Source: Bacteroidales bacterium UBA3834 (GTDB lineage: Bacteria > Bacteroidota > Bacteroidia > Bacteroidales > P3). From it: a stretch of DNA of 64,000 nucleotides. The stretch covers positions 12,458 through 76,457 of the forward strand of contig DGIA01000022.1 of NCBI GenBank assembly GCA_002392965.1, in the 5' to 3' direction. The notes beneath the pieces were generated by a model. That model saw only the letters and a list, made by a program, of their open reading frames with translations. It did no database searches and was not told where the DNA came from. Made by a program: the position numbers and the translations under genes. Each line of letters opens with the position of its first letter. Positions within the stretch are counted from its first letter, which is position 1. Of this stretch, positions 24,897-35,500 are shown piece after piece.

Positions 24897-26321
24897 TCAT
24901 TGGTCTAATTCAAATGAAAAACAATCGGTCGTAATGGCATGGGTTTGGACAGCGTCGGTGGAAGCGGTCGGAATTAATGAACCATTGCTATATAACACCG
25001 GAATTGCATTGACGGGTGGTATATTCGGAATAATATCCACAAATTTGTCGTTGTTTGCCGGACAGGATTGGTCTGAATGGGGCAGGTGGGCGGTGCGGTC
25101 ATCTATGTAGAAGTGATTTCCATAGGAGGATATGAAATGCACAGCGTCCTTGACACGAATCCGTCGGAATGACCCGCCAAGTTCAAAGAAGATTGAATTG
25201 TAGGAAGAGGTGGTGGATGGCTTCAACTGGAAGAATCGGGAAGAGGTGGGTTCCTCTACAATCAAATCAACCGTACCGGCGCCCTTTAGATAGACCATCT
25301 TGTGAACAAGTTCCCCTTTATCCACGTCAAACTCCTGCGAATAGGGATTCTTCACCGCGTCGGGGTCTATCACCCGCAGACGTATAAAACGTTGCTCTGT
25401 GACATCATCCGGATGTACATACGCCATGGCGAACCGGTCCCCTTCCAATGCCGTACCCAACACACCTCCTTCGGATTCATTAGGATAAGGCAAATAGTAC
25501 GATTTGTTATGGGGAAAGCAGATGGACAAAACCACGTCTCCCTTTTTACCGACAATGTACCACGGATAGTTTGTAGAGGTGGTGATGACGTTGTGGTCGT
25601 GGCCGGTAAAAATTACATTTTTTTCTGTGAGAAAGATATCGTCTATTTGCAGTATGTCAGGATATGGAGGATTGGAGACAAACGGCATGTTGGCCCAACT
25701 AAAAATTGACGGCGACGACATGACATCTTTGATTTCGACCACCTGATTCTGACCGTCTTTTTTTTCACCGTATGCCACCACATCGTAGCCCGACGAGGAG
25801 CGATAGGCAACAAGTTGATCTAATGACAAAGGATATTGAAAGTATAGAGAGTTACTGTCGTACAGTATCAGATAGTCAATATGTACGTTGTTCGTGAAGA
25901 AGTCATTAAGATTGAAATAACCCACCACCGCCACATCGACAGTATCTGTCTTTTCAAGCCCCTGTCCGCAGAAGAAAGCATAGTCGTCCGCCACATAGAT
26001 GTCGTTGACCGAGAATCCGAACAACTCGGGCGGAAGCGTCACCTGGACCAGATATTCGGCGAATGCGGGTGTCGCTATCGGCATGGCCGGAACGAGATTG
26101 TTGTAACTGCTGTAATCCACCAGATAAAAGGCCGGATGCAGGACCGAATCCTCCGTATAGCCGAAGGCGACAAAAAACTTGTCACCCCACGTATCAAACG
26201 GCGTCTTGTCGGGGTGGGTGACAAAAATGTTGGTCATCACCGCCGAGGTGTATCTCGTCTGCGCCGTCACGGAAAGGGCAGAGAACAGCGTCAGAGCAAG
26301 GAAAAATACGGCCTTTTTCAT
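24897..26321 (-). CDS. Secreted protein of unknown function
   Basis: The 474-residue product has a signal peptide (MKKAVFFLALTLFSALSVTAQ). I recognise no family. The sequence is rich in aromatic and aspartate residues and contains repeated strand pairs such as NDIYVADDYAFFCGQGLEKTD and DIFLTEKNVIFTGHDHN. That spacing could be that of a beta-propeller, which is inference. It ends abruptly after FSFELDQ with no T9SS sorting domain, unlike the co-transcribed neighbour. It could be periplasmic, or a partner of that neighbour. A -7 element lies just upstream, so it is the first gene of a two-gene unit. Confidence 0.7.
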   Translation of the reverse strand: MKKAVFFLALTLFSALSVTAQTRYTSAVMTNIFVTHPDKTPFDTWGDKFFVAFGYTEDSVLHPAFYLVDYSSYNNLVPAMPIATPAFAEYLVQVTLPPELFGFSVNDIYVADDYAFFCGQGLEKTDTVDVAVVGYFNLNDFFTNNVHIDYLILYDSNSLYFQYPLSLDQLVAYRSSSGYDVVAYGEKKDGQNQVVEIKDVMSSPSIFSWANMPFVSNPPYPDILQIDDIFLTEKNVIFTGHDHNVITTSTNYPWYIVGKKGDVVLSICFPHNKSYYLPYPNESEGGVLGTALEGDRFAMAYVHPDDVTEQRFIRLRVIDPDAVKNPYSQEFDVDKGELVHKMVYLKGAGTVDLIVEEPTSSRFFQLKPSTTSSYNSIFFELGGSFRRIRVKDAVHFISSYGNHFYIDDRTAHLPHSDQSCPANNDKFVDIIPNIPPVNAIPVLYSNGSLIPTASTDAVQTHAITTDCFSFELDQ

Positions 26322-26347
26322 GTTGGTTTAGTATTGATTTTCGACTG

Positions 26348-26355
26348 CAAATATA
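26348..26355 (-). promoter_or_regulatory. -7 promoter element for the two secreted-protein genes
   Basis: The minus strand reads TATATTTG followed by CAGT, about 27 bp before the ATG at 26321. Confidence 0.55.
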
Positions 26356-26461
26356 CGAACATTTCCGAAACCGGCAAAAAATATTTTATCACAAGGCCTT
26401 GGTTCTCCAACGGATACCCATTGCCTCCCTTCTCACACCCTTCTGACATAGTAGATTCTAT

Positions 26462-26528
26462 ATGGTCAATACTAGGTCAATACTAGGTCATAACTGATTC
26501 AAGGCTTAGTATCAGGATGTTATAGAGA
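26462..26528. repeat. 11-bp-period repeat, GGTCAATACTA family, copy A
   Basis: The unit GGTCAATACTA occurs twice, with a third partial copy. More diverged 11-mers follow in phase, ending with a block at 26496-26528 that contains TTAGTATCAGG. Related blocks occur at 26789-26820 in the same orientation and at about 46462-46493 in the opposite orientation. The rest of the gap to 26348 shows nothing recognisable. Confidence 0.7.
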
Positions 26529-26542
26529 TCACAACAAGCCAT

Positions 26543-26791
26543 TCAAAGACTATAGGCCAACAGGCCGACGAGGCCGGAGGCAAAGATGAGGACGATGGGG
26601 CTGGCCTTGCGCCGGAGGGAGAGGATAAAAACGGCGACAAATATCAGCATAGAAACCCCGAACCGAAGGTTAAGCCCCGGGACACCGAAACTCTCCGTGG
26701 TCATCAACCCCAGAGCAGCGGCGGCGATGAGCCCGATGACGGAGAGCCGCAGAAACCGCAGGACGGCGGCAGAACGGAACCAAAGGGGGAT
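26543..26791 (-). pseudogene. C-terminal remnant of a chromate-transporter-family membrane protein
   Basis: My minus-strand translation gives an open frame of 82 codons ending at a TGA at 26543-26545. It reads RFLRLSVIGLIAAAALGLM, then ESFGVPGLNLRFGVSML, then SPIVLIFASGLVGLLAYSL. Hydrophobic segments and spacing resemble the C-terminal end of CHR-family chromate transporters (about 180-200 residues or more). No start codon or N-terminal part is present. The frame is closed upstream by a stop inside the repeat at 26789-26820. The fragment therefore looks like the surviving end of a gene truncated at a repeat. The family call is from memory of conserved C-termini and is moderate. Confidence 0.5.
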
Positions 26792-26820
26792 TCAGGGATT
26801 GGTATCAGGCAGTTATACGG
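26789..26820. repeat. Dispersed repeat of the TTRGTATCAGG family, copy B
   Basis: This block matches 26496-26528 in the same orientation over about 30 bp: GATTCA, then a variable tract, then GTATCAGG and GTTATA. It flanks the chromate-transporter remnant on its N-terminal side. The remaining 120 bp up to the next promoter are purine-rich with no feature seen. Confidence 0.65.
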
Positions 26821-26939
26821 TTAAAAGATGACGTAGAAAGATGGGGATGAGGGGGAGATTATGGGGGTTGTGGGGTGATGAGAGGAAGGATGTGAGGAGG
26901 GAGGAGGGGAAGATTTTTTCACGGTCTAAGAAAAAGTTG

Positions 26940-26947
26940 TATCTTTG
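26940..26947 (+). promoter_or_regulatory. -7 promoter element for the T9SS plug gene
   Basis: TATCTTTG followed by CGG is an exact TAnnTTTG match 14 bp before the ATG at 26961. Confidence 0.6.
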
Positions 26948-26960
26948 CGGTTGAAGAGAG

Positions 26961-28217
26961 ATGAAGAGGATAGCTGTTATACTACTTATGTTCAACCTGA
27001 TAGCGTCGTGTCGGGACGCGGCGTGTCAGGTGCTTGCGGATGGGGCGCTGCGCGGGGATGTGAAGACGGCGCAGCTTTACTGCGCGGGGTCGGAGTTGGA
27101 TTTTCCGATACTGCCCATGGGCAGGGGTCGTCTGGTGCTGGAGTTCGACGTGCTGGGCAGCGAACCGGAGGAGCTACGCTGGCACATCGTGCATTGCGAC
27201 CGGCATTGGTGCGAGGACGGGTTGCCGGCGGTGGAGTTCATGACGGGGTTCGCGGAGGGGGCGATGGAGGGTTATGATTTCTCGTTCACGACGATGCGCG
27301 ACTATGTGCATTACACGGCCACGGTGCCGGGAGAGTATGCGGAGTTTAGTTATTCGGGCAACTATGTGGTGGAGGTGACGGGAGGGGAGGATGTGCTGCT
27401 GCGCAAACGGTTCTGCGTGAGCGAGGGGGCTGTGAAGACGGAGGCCACGGTGGGGCGACCATACGACGGGATTGACATCGACCGTAGGCAGGAGGTGGAT
27501 GTCCGCGTGCTCGCGGGGAGCGATAACGGTGTGCCTGCGGTGAGCTTGCGGCCGGAGTATATGAGCGTGATGGTGCAGCAGAACGGCCGCGAGGACAACC
27601 GGAGGGAGCTGACGTTCTCGGGCTACGACGGGGGTGCATTGGCCTACCGATACCGGCAGTGCAACATTTTCGAAGGGGGAAACACATTCCGCTACTTCGA
27701 CTGCAGCAACCTGCGGGCGCCGATGTACAATGTGGCGCGGGTGGAGGAGTACGGGGGAGAGCTGTTTGCCATCCTGCGGCCGGAGGAGGACCGGAGCGGG
27801 AAGCATTACCTGAGCGAGAAGGCCCTGACGGGCGGCATGAAGGTGAACGTCTGGGACCGGGAGAATCCGCGGTTGGAGGCGGACTATGTGTGGGTGAACT
27901 TCAGCCTGCCGATGGCGCATCCGCTGCTGGACGGGAGCGTCCATGTGGTGGGTGCGCTGACTGACTGGCGCATGGATTCGACGTCGGCCATGGAGTACAA
28001 TCCACGCTACAGGGCCTACACGCTGCGGCTGCTGCTGAAGCAGGGGTACTACGCCTACCAGCTGCTGGTGAGACGAGGCCACCAAGGGGAGGGAGAGACC
28101 CGCCCGCTAGAGGGGAACCACCGCGAGACTCCGAACCGATACACGGCGACGGTGTATTACCGCAGCCCCGCCGATCGTGCCGACCGGATAGTGGGGTTTG
28201 CCAGGACGATCAGATAG
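26961..28217 (+). CDS. Type IX secretion system plug protein (DUF5103 family)
   Basis: The 418-residue exported protein fits DUF5103, the family whose member in Flavobacterium johnsoniae plugs the SprA translocon channel when no cargo occupies it. Landmarks are LRGDVKTAQLYCAGSELDFPILP near the mature N-terminus and ELRWHIVHCDRHW (about 71-83). FAEGAMEGYDFSFTTMRDYVHYTATVP and the C-terminal QGYYAYQLLV with NRYTATVYYR are further ones. The signal sequence (MKRIAVILLMFNLIASC) contains a cysteine at 17 that could be a lipobox. The coding strand is unusually rich in G compared with most genes in the window. It converges with tilS, 3 bp apart. The family is clear; the plug role is by homology. Confidence 0.88.
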   Translation: MKRIAVILLMFNLIASCRDAACQVLADGALRGDVKTAQLYCAGSELDFPILPMGRGRLVLEFDVLGSEPEELRWHIVHCDRHWCEDGLPAVEFMTGFAEGAMEGYDFSFTTMRDYVHYTATVPGEYAEFSYSGNYVVEVTGGEDVLLRKRFCVSEGAVKTEATVGRPYDGIDIDRRQEVDVRVLAGSDNGVPAVSLRPEYMSVMVQQNGREDNRRELTFSGYDGGALAYRYRQCNIFEGGNTFRYFDCSNLRAPMYNVARVEEYGGELFAILRPEEDRSGKHYLSEKALTGGMKVNVWDRENPRLEADYVWVNFSLPMAHPLLDGSVHVVGALTDWRMDSTSAMEYNPRYRAYTLRLLLKQGYYAYQLLVRRGHQGEGETRPLEGNHRETPNRYTATVYYRSPADRADRIVGFARTIR

Positions 28218-28220
28218 GAT

Positions 28221-29555
28221 CTATGCATTGCCCCAATCGGTGACCTCGAGACGGAGGGCGCGGCGTGTATTACGGGTGAGACGGAAACGGTTGTCGAGAC
28301 GCAGTCCGACGACCCAAACGATGCGTCCGAGGGCATCGACGAGGAGGTGGATATGCTGTTTTTCGATCAGGTTCAACTTACAATCTTTCAAGAGGTCGCT
28401 GACCAGGCGATGGTGGGACAAGCCGAGCGGACAGAAACGGTCGCCGGATTTCCAACGGCGGACAGAGAGCGGCAGCTGGACGCTGTCGGCATCGATGTAT
28501 TCAACACCGCGGTCTTTAGGGGCGCCCAGGTTGGGCAACTGCGACATCGCGACAGGAGAGACGTCCACCACAGGAGCCGAAGGGGGGGCTAAAGACCCGG
28601 TCACAACGAGGCGGTCGCGGTCGATGAGGGCCATATAGCCGGAGCCGAAGAAGCGGGTGCCGGTTTGAGGCGACGAGAGGGCGTCAATGATGTTGGCGAT
28701 GGTTGCGAGGGAGAACCCATAGGGGCGAAGGATCTCAAAGACAAGGGTATCACGCGGAGAGAGATTCCGAAGTTCGTCGAGATCATACCATTTGTACCCG
28801 AATCCAAAGGGAGATTGCTCACTATGCCCGACACGTTCCTTGACTTCAGAGACGGCCTTGTCATATATCTGCTCGACTTGTGCAAAACGGTTCATGTCGG
28901 CCATCAGGGTTGCGTCGGCAGAGGGATAGAGTTCCCGAACAAGCGGCATGAGCTGTAGTCGGATACGGTTGCGCCGATAGTCGAGCGAATCGTTGGTATA
29001 GTCGTCGATATAGGATAACTGATGCCGGATGACATAGTCGTCGATATCGGGGCGAGAGAAGCAGAGCATGGGCCGAATGACCGTGATGTCGAAAATCTCA
29101 CTGAGCGGACGGATGCCATGAAGGCCGGAGATGCCGGTGCCCCGGAAGAGGTTGAGGAAAAGGGTCTCTATGGCATCGTTGCGGTGGTGAGCTGTGGCAA
29201 GCCGCTGGTAACCATGCTTCGAACAGATAGAGGAGAAGAAGCCGTAGCGCAGGTTGCGTGCAGCCTCCTCGATGCTGAGACGGTAGCGGTTGGCATGGTC
29301 TTGGGTATCGAACGACGTAGTGAAGAACTCGACACCGTATTCTTCAGCCAACTGACGAACAAAGTCCTGATCGCGGTCGCAGTCCCCGGGACGGAGATTG
29401 AAGTTACAATGAGCGATGGCGAACGGGATGCGGGCACAATGGAACAGATGCGCCATGCATACGGAGTCACGCCCGCCACTGACAGCCAACAGCACCTTGC
29501 TCCCTGGGGGAACAAGGTGCTGCGCTGCAATGTATTGCATGAAGCGGTCGAGCAT
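28221..29555 (-). CDS. tilS: tRNA(Ile)-lysidine synthase
   Basis: The 444-residue protein carries the N-type ATP-pyrophosphatase PP-loop motif AVSGGRDSVCMAHLF (about residues 24-38) and ATAHHRNDAIETLFLNLFRGTG. TilS substrate-binding and C-terminal domains follow, with SGDRFCPLG near the end. TilS converts C34 of the AUA-reading tRNA-Ile to lysidine and is essential. The start ATG overlaps the TGA of the upstream giant gene (TGATG), so translation may be coupled to that gene. An in-frame GTG one codon earlier is also possible. It ends 3 bp before the convergent plug gene. Confidence 0.93.
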   Translation of the reverse strand: MLDRFMQYIAAQHLVPPGSKVLLAVSGGRDSVCMAHLFHCARIPFAIAHCNFNLRPGDCDRDQDFVRQLAEEYGVEFFTTSFDTQDHANRYRLSIEEAARNLRYGFFSSICSKHGYQRLATAHHRNDAIETLFLNLFRGTGISGLHGIRPLSEIFDITVIRPMLCFSRPDIDDYVIRHQLSYIDDYTNDSLDYRRNRIRLQLMPLVRELYPSADATLMADMNRFAQVEQIYDKAVSEVKERVGHSEQSPFGFGYKWYDLDELRNLSPRDTLVFEILRPYGFSLATIANIIDALSSPQTGTRFFGSGYMALIDRDRLVVTGSLAPPSAPVVDVSPVAMSQLPNLGAPKDRGVEYIDADSVQLPLSVRRWKSGDRFCPLGLSHHRLVSDLLKDCKLNLIEKQHIHLLVDALGRIVWVVGLRLDNRFRLTRNTRRALRLEVTDWGNA

Positions 29556-32500
29556 CACTTGAGGATCATCTTACGCATCTGGCGCTGACCATCCACTTCG
29601 ATACCATAGTAGTAGAAGCCGGCGGGATAGGCTTCCATGTCGATGTTGAGCGAGTGGTTGCCAGCCTGATAGAAGCGGTGGTCGCGATAGACGATATGAC
29701 CCATGGCGTCCATGACGAAGAAGTGCACGTGGGCGGCGTTGGGCAGGATGAAGGGGATGGTGGTCTGCTTGGTAAAGGGGTTGGGGTAGTTCTGCTCGAG
29801 GACCAGCTGTCCGGCATCGACGAAGGGGATGCCTTCCATGTAGTTGACCACTTCGACGATGGAAGTCTGGTTGTTGGCGCTGTTGTCGTCACCCGCGATG
29901 TCGAGCACACGCCCGGTGCCTTCATATTGGCGGGTGGGAGACTTGGGGATCGTTTGTTCAAACTGGAAGTGGATGGCCTGCCCCGGATTGACGCGCTGTC
30001 GGACGTTGTAGGAGAGGTCGTTGCCATTGACGGTGGCACGGAGACGCAACTGTTTATCGACCAGTGCCAGGTTACCGATGTTGCGGAGTTCGAGGAAGAC
30101 ACGACACTCGTTGCCGGCATTTTCCTCGACAATGACCTTGGTGACCTCGATGTCGGTGTATTGCTCAGCGATCAGGTCGGTGGTGTCGTTATTGGGGTTG
30201 TTGTCGTTGTCAATGTGGACAAAGGCATTGACATGGTCGTAGGGGGCGGCACGGGTGGGCAGGTCGGCGTCGAAGATATAGTAGCCTGTGGTGAGAGCAG
30301 GGAGCGGGAGGGCGCGGTAGTAGGTCTCACGCACCATGGTGGAGGTGTCGTTGTCGATCCAATAGCCCACTTCGAAGTTGTTGGCCCCCCGGGCGCCGCG
30401 GTTTTCGATGACGAGACCGATACGTACATTGTTGAACGAGGAGGTGTCCACAATGACGGAAGCTGCTTCCAGGTCGGAGACGGAGGTGATACCTTCGATT
30501 CGCCGGAAGACAGTGTCGTTGTAGAGGTAATCATTGCTGTCGGTCTTGACAAAGACGGTGAGATTCATCAGACCCATGGCGGCATGTATTTTATGCCGGA
30601 AGGTGTAGTTGATGTATTCATCGGAAGCCAGCGGCCGGTGGTTCAGGCTGTTGTCGAAATCGATAAATTCATCCACACGATTGACACCATTGACAAAATA
30701 GGATGCTGTGGCAGTGTGGATGGGATTGAGTCCGAAGTTGTGGATGCGGAGTGTGACGGTCACGCCGGTGTCGCCGGCAATGACATAGTTAAGCGGAGCC
30801 ATAATGCTGTCGGCCGCAATGTCATTGTCGAGCATGTAGAGATAGAAGAGCTGTTGGCAGGTATCGTTGTCATGGTAGATGTCGCCCAGAACGCTGGCAT
30901 AAGCCGATATGTAGAAGGAGTCGGGGTAGTCGCTGGTGACGATGAAGGGAGCGTCGAAGAGGAAAGTGTCGGTTCCATCGGGTGGGATTCTAACACCGGA
31001 GAAATGCGAGATCTTGGAAAGGATGGAACCATAGTGTGTGTAGCCCAAGTCGAATTCGCGGATTGTGTCGAAACCATAGTTTTTCACCACCACCTCGGGA
31101 TAGAGCGTCTGTCCGAATTTGGGGGCCTCCGGCTTGGTGATAGCCACCACACCTGCATCATAGTTACGCCGCGCACGGCCGAGATAGAAGTCGTCGATGG
31201 CACATCCCTCACCATAGGAGGACTTGTTGTCGGCAGGCGAACGATAGACAAAACGGATCTGCATCTTCTCGGGATAGTTGCCGCTTAGTTGGGTAGCAGA
31301 ACTACTGAACCAGTAGCGCGTGTAGTGGTCGCCGCTGTTGGTCGAGGTGCCATTGAACACCATATCTTCTGTGTTATTGTACCAAGTAAGCACTGAGTCA
31401 GGCGCCATTTTGACCCAACGTCCTTCGAAGTTGAGGTACTCGATATGCATTGTGCTACCATTGGTGAAGTTGCGACGCATACGGAAGGAGATGGTGTCAA
31501 TGTGAATCATCGAGTTGTCGATGATGGGGCTGTAGAGATAGCTGATATTGCCGCGGGTGCCTGACGAAATATTGCTATTGAGGTCGGTGGCCCAGACCTG
31601 AGTGCCAGACCACGCTGTGTCAAGACGAGTCTTGTTGGGAGCACCCAGTTCCCAATAGTTGCGGGTGTAGGCATTGTATCCAGTAGGTGCATACCACAGG
31701 TCGAGGGAGTCGAAGTTGTCAAGATAGCGTGCATTGACAGTATGGAAGCGGTGATACTCATAAACAAGGATATTGTTGGTACTATCGACATCACCTTCAA
31801 GTTCGTGCCAGATAGTGAGCGTGGTGGTACCGAGGCAGAAACTATGAATGGGGAGGGTAACCACCGTGGAAGTACCATGTAGCAGGTTGCCCGTCCAGTG
31901 GAGGACACCCGTATTGAGGGAATCGCCAGCAAAGCTGTAGTGGATGTCGGCAGCGGAGACTGCTTGGGTTCCACGGTTGTACATGCGGAAGCTCACCTCA
32001 CGTGGAGTATCGTCATGAATCAGATAGCTGCGGGGACTATAGATGCCGGCGATGGCCAAATCCTTGGCAGGGGCATTCTCATCGACAAAGAGGAGGAAGT
32101 CCATCGCGTGACCGAGCGACTGCTCACCACTGTAACTGGTAACATTGACACGCATGCGCTGATAACCCAACGAAGCACACTCGGGAATGGTGACCTCGGC
32201 CTTGAAAGTAGAGTCGTCGTAGAAGGGCATCGCATTGACCGGACGTTCATTACAAGATGCATTGTCATTGAAGATACCACTACGGTCGAAGTCGATGCTT
32301 ACCCAGGCCTTACACCTGTCGTGCTGTGCCTCGCCGTCGAGCGGAGTGACTTGGATGATGATTGTATCAGTGGTACCACGGGTGACATGGAGAGTCGGAT
32401 ATTCAGGACTGGGATAAGCGGCCAAATTGGTGTAGGAGCGATTTAGGGGCGTAAGGTCCATGTCGATGCCATTCCAAGAGATGCGCGTGATATCCCACCT

Positions 32501-35500
32501 AGTGTCATCTTCGGTGGGTATCGGCGGCTGGAACGTATTGTATTTTGTCACCGCCAAGGAACTGAAGGTGTAGTTCTGACGAATAGTATCGTTACGGCGG
32601 ACACCGTCATTGGGCAAAGCAGTCCATACCTGCAGAGTGTAGGTCTTGGCAGTGGTGGGATAGGGTGTGTTGAGCAAAGAATCGAAAGTATAGACATAAT
32701 CCTGGCCTGCCGGCACCATGTCGTGGATAGTTTCGGTGACAGTCTGCAGTACATTGTTGCCCTGCTTGAGCACATAGGTTATTGGAATATTGCTTTGCGG
32801 TGCGGTGCCGAAGTTGGATATCTTGACCCGTACGGTATCATTCTCCATATAGACACGATTGCCAAGTGGGGCAAGCACCTCCTTGAAGGCGATATCGTTG
32901 GGAATGCGCGGAGCCATTGTGACATTCACGGATGAGAATTCGCTCGGACAGTTCTTGTTACTATAGCATCGCAAATAATAGACAGTGTCGTCGAAGAACT
33001 GCGGGGTATTGTTCCACAAGGTGGAACGGTTGTAGTTGGCTGTAGTGATAGATACTTGGTTGGATCCCGGGAAGAAGAAGCTGGCCGATGTGGTGTCGTT
33101 GTACCAGCGAATGGGCAAACCGTTTTCCTGCGAGGCCCTGACAGCCCCCCAAGTACCATAAGGCAAAACGGTGTCATATCCCACGGGAGCAGCTGGGGTG
33201 AAGTAGGAGTTCTTAGTAATAAATGCTGTGGTATCAGCTCCGGGGGCAAGCGGAATAATATCATACTGATAGTGGCACCAACCCTTCACATAAACATCAA
33301 TATTAATGGCGGTGTCGGTGGGATAAAGGTTGGCAAGGCTGTCGAAGGTCAGAGTCACACTGGAGTTTCCTGTAGGCAGGGTATTCTGCAAAGTAATATA
33401 TTGCTCCACCGTGTCGGGCAAAGTAGGTATAACCACATTGGCCGGTGATTTAATCTCGGTATGGTAGCCAATCTTGATTTGTGTGCCAGCGGGGAAGGGT
33501 TTGTAACCCACATTCTGAAGGGTTATCTTGACCTCGGCGTTCTGCATATTGCACCCATTGGGCGTAACGGTCACGTTGGAGGCCTTCAGATTGAATGCCG
33601 GTGCCAGATAGACCTTGGCGGTCATCTCGTTGTTGGCAAGTGCGGTATCGGTTGGGCAAAGCAGCACAACGTGGACAACTTGAGTGTCAATAAGTCCCAA
33701 GATAGTATGCAACATCACTGAATCCTTCTTTGTGACCCCTGCAGCAAACGGACTCAGGTTGCAGGTGACAGAACGGGTAGAATCTTCATAGCCCTCAATA
33801 TAAGCATACCAGGAGACATCGGTCTCATTGGAACGTCCATTGTTATAGAACGAGACCACCACCTTCAGCGAGTCGGTCTCGATGTTCAGCGGGTTGGCCG
33901 GCACTACCGGCGCATGGATGCGGACCACCGACATGTCGTGAGTGAGGCGAGGTGCTTCATGAGCACCAATTGTGGGAGCAGGAATCTGCGGACGGCTGTT
34001 ACCATCAATATCGTCAACTACCTCGGTATTGTACTGAGCCTTCTCTGCGAAGTTGGTCTTCAAAAGATGCAAGTCATCAATAGCCTCAAAGAAGGGTTCG
34101 TCAAAGACAGAGTTTCCATCGTCACTATTGGCAGCCTGCAGTGCTGTCAACTGCGCAAGTGCTGTCGTCCCCCATCCGAATTTATTGTTTGCTTCGGAAT
34201 AATAAGCATTGAAGTTGGAGGTGGTAACACCTGTAGAGGAAGTTATATAGTATGCATATCCATTACTGAAGTTGGAGAAGATATTATTCATCACCTGCAG
34301 ATTGGTAGGTGCAAGACCGCATAGGAATGCCAGCGTGAGATCATTGACACTGGCGGCAGTCGAGGTGGTACCATAGACCCTCACCGTATTGAACAGAATA
34401 TTGACGTATGACGATGTTGAGTCAATGATAATACCAGCCGAGGCTGCCTTATTGGCATTGCCCACTTTCACATTGTCCAGACCTGCCGAACCTGTGCCAT
34501 ATGTACTAATCATATTGTTCACCACATAACCAGGATTATTGATGTCGCACCCCACATTCTCCAACTGCATACCGCGTTTGGCACCTTGGTTATCGGAAAT
34601 GAGGTAAATCATGTTCTTCTCTATGATGAACGAGTCAGTGACTTGAGAGAGATAAAGGCCTGTCAAACCACGGGATGACGAGGAATTAGAGGAACGGATG
34701 TCGTTGCTACGTATGAAAAGATCGCTCACATCACGCAAGAGAACTGCGCCATAGGCGAAGTTAGCCAGAGTATTGTGATCTATATAGATGTGGTCATAAT
34801 TGCCCGTTGCACCTTCACATTTGACAGCATAGAATCCACTGTCAATCGTACAATTATTGATATGCAATCCCGAAACATCACCCATCAAACAGACATTCGA
34901 CAAGAAATTATTGACATTCTTGTCGCCAGCCACGATATTGCGAGACACTTTGAGATTGCTTTCTGTCAAATGCATACCATGAACATCTTGCAGCAGAAGG
35001 ACATTACCATAGTTTTTGCCTGATGTAGTGGTCGGTCTGGAGACCAACGTCATATTGCTCAAATTGATATTAGAGACAGCATTGAATTTTAACACATAGT
35101 TATTATCAACCGTCGGGGCATAAGTCAAAACCACACTATCTCCCATACCCACAAAACTGATGCTGTTGATCTGTGAGGATCCGGAAACATTAGAAACCGT
35201 GACCTGCTCGTCATAAACCCCGTTGGCAACCTGGAATGTCACCGGTCCTACAATACCCACAGCACTCAATGTATCCACAGCCTGAGAGAAGGTAGTGTAG
35301 TCACCTGTACTGTCGGCAGCAATGGTATAGACACCTCCGCAATAACGAACCACAAATGTGGTACGTAGGGTATCGTTCGACGCAATGCTGTCGCCAGCAA
35401 TACTTAGCACAGCTGTCAGAGAGTGACGCCCAGGCTCTATCGACTTGTTAAAGAGGGTGAGTGTATCAAACTGACCTCCCACAATACTGACTGCATGCAT

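Noticed and set aside
27174..28085. A 303-codon minus-strand frame over the plug gene
   Set aside because: The plus-strand DUF5103 protein has a promoter, a signal peptide and family motifs; the other frame has none.
29654..31288. A 544-codon open frame antisense to the giant gene
   Set aside because: The minus strand encodes the T9SS sorting domain and Ig repeats here. The plus-strand product is Val/Asp-rich with no recognisable signal.
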